Positions 62,704-64,000 of a stretch of DNA of 64,000 bases are shown one piece after another. The stretch's first letter is position 1; the number at the start of each line of letters is the position of its first letter. Source of the stretch: Neorhizobium huautlense (GTDB taxonomy: Bacteria > Pseudomonadota > Alphaproteobacteria > Rhizobiales > Rhizobiaceae). The translations under genes and the position numbers were made by a program. Location of the stretch: NCBI RefSeq assembly GCF_030811685.1, contig NZ_JAUSRF010000012.1, forward strand, positions 124,001-188,000, written 5' to 3'. The notes beneath the pieces were generated by a model. That model was not told the DNA's origin, ran no database searches, and worked only from the letters and a program-made list of their open reading frames with translations.

Positions 62704-63221
62704 AAAAGCAACCGAGCCCGTTTTGCGCCAGCAGCGGCGAGGTGGCTTTTGATCTCGGTGAGATCGTCGGAGGTCAGCGCCCGCTTCGGGATCGGGTTGA
62801 ACATGCCGTCGGCACTGAGAAGCACGAACGTCGTGTCGCTTTCGGCCCAGCGTGAAATCTCGCTCCATGCCTGTGTACGATAGGCCTTGTGCTGGCGAAA
62901 TTCGATTTTTTCCGCATTCCACGTCACCCGCACCTCACGGCTGGCGCCTGTCGCCTGACTGAACGCAATGGCCGACATGCGGCGGGATTGTCGCTTGCCG
63001 TGCCAGAGCGTGACCGCACCCAGCAACAGCACGAGGATCAGAATGAAGAGCACCGTGAGGACGAGGGAAAGCCCGGTCAGAGTGCGTGCCATATAGGTGG
63101 AGATTAGCAGCCATGAAAAAGCCAGCACGGTGACAAGCGGCCAGATATTGACCTGCTGGCGCCGCCACAGGTCGTTGCCGGACACGACATCCTGTTCTGT
63201 CAGTGAATAGCGGACTGGCAT
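62697..63221 (-). CDS. YcxB-like membrane protein
   Basis: A 174-residue protein with two adjacent membrane helices (about 28-75) and a C-terminal soluble domain resembling the YcxB C terminus (KIEFRQHKAYRTQAWSEISR, FVLLSADGMFNPIPKRAL). Function unknown. The ATG at 63221 (MPVRYSLTEQD) is chosen over one two codons upstream. Confidence 0.82.
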   Translation of the reverse strand: MPVRYSLTEQDVVSGNDLWRRQQVNIWPLVTVLAFSWLLISTYMARTLTGLSLVLTVLFILILVLLLGAVTLWHGKRQSRRMSAIAFSQATGASREVRVTWNAEKIEFRQHKAYRTQAWSEISRWAESDTTFVLLSADGMFNPIPKRALTSDDLTEIKSHLAAAGAKRARLLFY

Positions 63222-63374
63222 GATCACTCCGTTGTTTGCCGACTTGGTAATGGGGAAATGGGAAAAGGCAAAGGCAGAGTGCGCGCGAACTACTTCGGCA
63301 TCCGCTTATCGGGGGTGCTGCACCTTGCCAAATCCGGGCAGCGCCCGATGTGTGCGTGGAATGAAGGAGCAGAC

Positions 63375-63683
63375 ATGATCAGATCTTTTACGACACTTGC
63401 CGCTACCGCCCTTGCCTGTCTTACCCTGGCCGGCTGCGTCAGCGAGGGGGCAACCTATCGCACGCACGAGCGTGTCCATGTGCGTCCGGCTGGACCGAGC
63501 CATCACTATAACGCCCGTCATGATCGCAGAGATTGGGATCGTGGTCGCCATCACGCACGTGACGACCGCCGTGATCGTCGCGACTGGGATCGCAATCGTC
63601 GTGCAGACCGGGACGATCGACGCGGTCGCGACGGGCAATTCATCTACCGCGATGGCCGCCGCATCTGGGTGCCAAACCGCTAA
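63375..63683 (+). CDS. Arg/Asp/His-rich lipoprotein
   Basis: A 102-residue lipoprotein with signal MIRSFTTLAATALACLTLAG and lipobox LAGC, then a repetitive region rich in Asp, Arg and His (RRDWDR-type units) and a short C-terminal strand FIYRDGRRIWVP. The low-complexity part may bind polyanions or metal. AAGGAG lies 7 nt before the ATG at 63375. Terminator follows. Confidence 0.78.
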   Translation: MIRSFTTLAATALACLTLAGCVSEGATYRTHERVHVRPAGPSHHYNARHDRRDWDRGRHHARDDRRDRRDWDRNRRADRDDRRGRDGQFIYRDGRRIWVPNR

Positions 63684-63727
63684 GGACATCACCGGCGATC
63701 CCGCTGTCGCCTGAACACTCTCAAAAG

Positions 63728-63759
63728 CAAATGGCCGGGCTGCAAAGCCCGGCCATTTG
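63728..63759. terminator. Bidirectional terminator
   Basis: A perfect 14-bp stem CAAATGGCCGGGCT/AGCCCGGCCATTTG with a GCAA loop. On the minus strand it is followed by CTTTTGA. It ends both the lipoprotein gene and the gene entering from the right edge. Confidence 0.88.
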
Positions 63760-63782
63760 TGTTCTTTAATGCATGTCAGACG

Positions 63783-64000
63783 TTATGCCGGGCGACGTTT
63801 GCGGCCCTGCATGCCGCCTTCGTTGCGGCCGCCATTGTTGCCGAAACGGACCGGACCACGGGCTTCGCCCTGCTTCTGGCCGGCGCCCTGGCCACCACGG
63901 TGTTTGTTGCGCTGTGCACCCGGCTCATGTGCGCCATGGGCTGCGTGTTCGGACTTGCCCTGGCCACCCTTGCGGTGATCATCACGGCGCTCGCCGCGAT
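63783..64000 (-). CDS. C-terminal tail of a basic Gly-rich protein (possible RNA helicase or DUF4167 protein), partial
   Basis: The minus strand is open from the right edge to the TAA at 63783-63785, giving 72 residues rich in Gly, Arg, His, Gln and Lys, ending GGMQGRKRRPA. Such RGG/RK-rich tails are typical of DEAD-box RNA helicases and of DUF4167 proteins in rhizobia. The catalytic part lies outside the window, so the family is not certain. Confidence 0.55.
   Translation of the reverse strand, partial: RGERRDDHRKGGQGKSEHAAHGAHEPGAQRNKHRGGQGAGQKQGEARGPVRFGNNGGRNEGGMQGRKRRPA

Noticed and set aside
1..64000. CRISPR arrays, insertion sequences, prophage genes
   Set aside because: No regularly spaced repeats, transposase motifs or phage structural genes were seen on either strand.

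Overview
The window reads as a chromosomal segment of an alphaproteobacterium of the order Hyphomicrobiales, most likely Rhizobiaceae (Agrobacterium/Rhizobium group). The reasons are the high-GC codon use, the urtABCDE plus ureD-A-B-C and ureE-F-G gene order with DUF1272 and GFA genes between the urease subunits, the RutR/HydA/ThiY-type pyrimidine cluster, and the DUF1127, DUF423, DUF2325 and alpha-E family genes. No rRNA, CRISPR array, transposase or phage gene was seen. One tRNA gene (Arg, anticodon CCG) is present.

Layout. 0-1 kb: an AT-richer, probably acquired immunity-type gene (Imm11/DUF1629). 1-5.5 kb: a two-component pair whose sensor is an NCS1 purine/cytosine-permease-like protein fused to a hybrid histidine kinase. 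5.6-8.3 kb: an AEC transporter divergent from a LysR regulator, and small genes. 8.5-14.9 kb: the urea ABC transporter urtABCDE, with an unknown membrane gene inserted before urtE. 15-20.5 kb: a secreted esterase overlapping ureD, then ureA-DUF1272-ureB-GFA-LprI-ureC. 20.5-29.7 kb: a block that separates ureC from ureEFG, containing a hicAB toxin-antitoxin pair, a peroxiredoxin and a LacI-controlled carbohydrate ABC operon with a TIM-barrel isomerase and a Gfo/Idh/MocA dehydrogenase. 29.8-32.3 kb: ureE, ureF, ureG and a secreted DUF6891 protein. 32.3-37.8 kb: an FNR-type regulator with a perfect FNR box upstream, and an RND efflux pump. 38-47 kb: pyrimidine catabolism (ThiY-like ABC transporter, HydA dihydropyrimidinase, amidohydrolase, RutR-like regulator). 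47-49 kb: a chemoreceptor. 49.6-51.4 kb: an RtcB-family RNA ligase with PrfH. 51.6-64 kb: mostly small housekeeping and hypothetical genes, msrA, a truncated hemoglobin, tRNA-Arg, and the transglutaminase/alpha-E/ATP-grasp operon.

How it fits together. Much of the left and centre is about salvaging nitrogen from urea, purine-like and pyrimidine compounds. UrtABCDE imports urea, urease and its Ni chaperones hydrolyse it, the Hyd/Pyd enzymes degrade pyrimidine rings, and the transporter-kinase may sense a related nitrogen compound (inference). The operators seen directly are consistent with local control: paired LacI sites around the sugar operon, a RutR-type box in the pyrimidine cluster, an inverted repeat in the hicA promoter, a LysR-type box, and a 38-bp palindrome around an FNR box.

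The most interesting items are the NCS1 permease/histidine kinase fusion, the RtcB-PrfH pair (a likely rRNA repair and ribosome rescue unit) and the TerB-like membrane gene inside the urea transporter operon.
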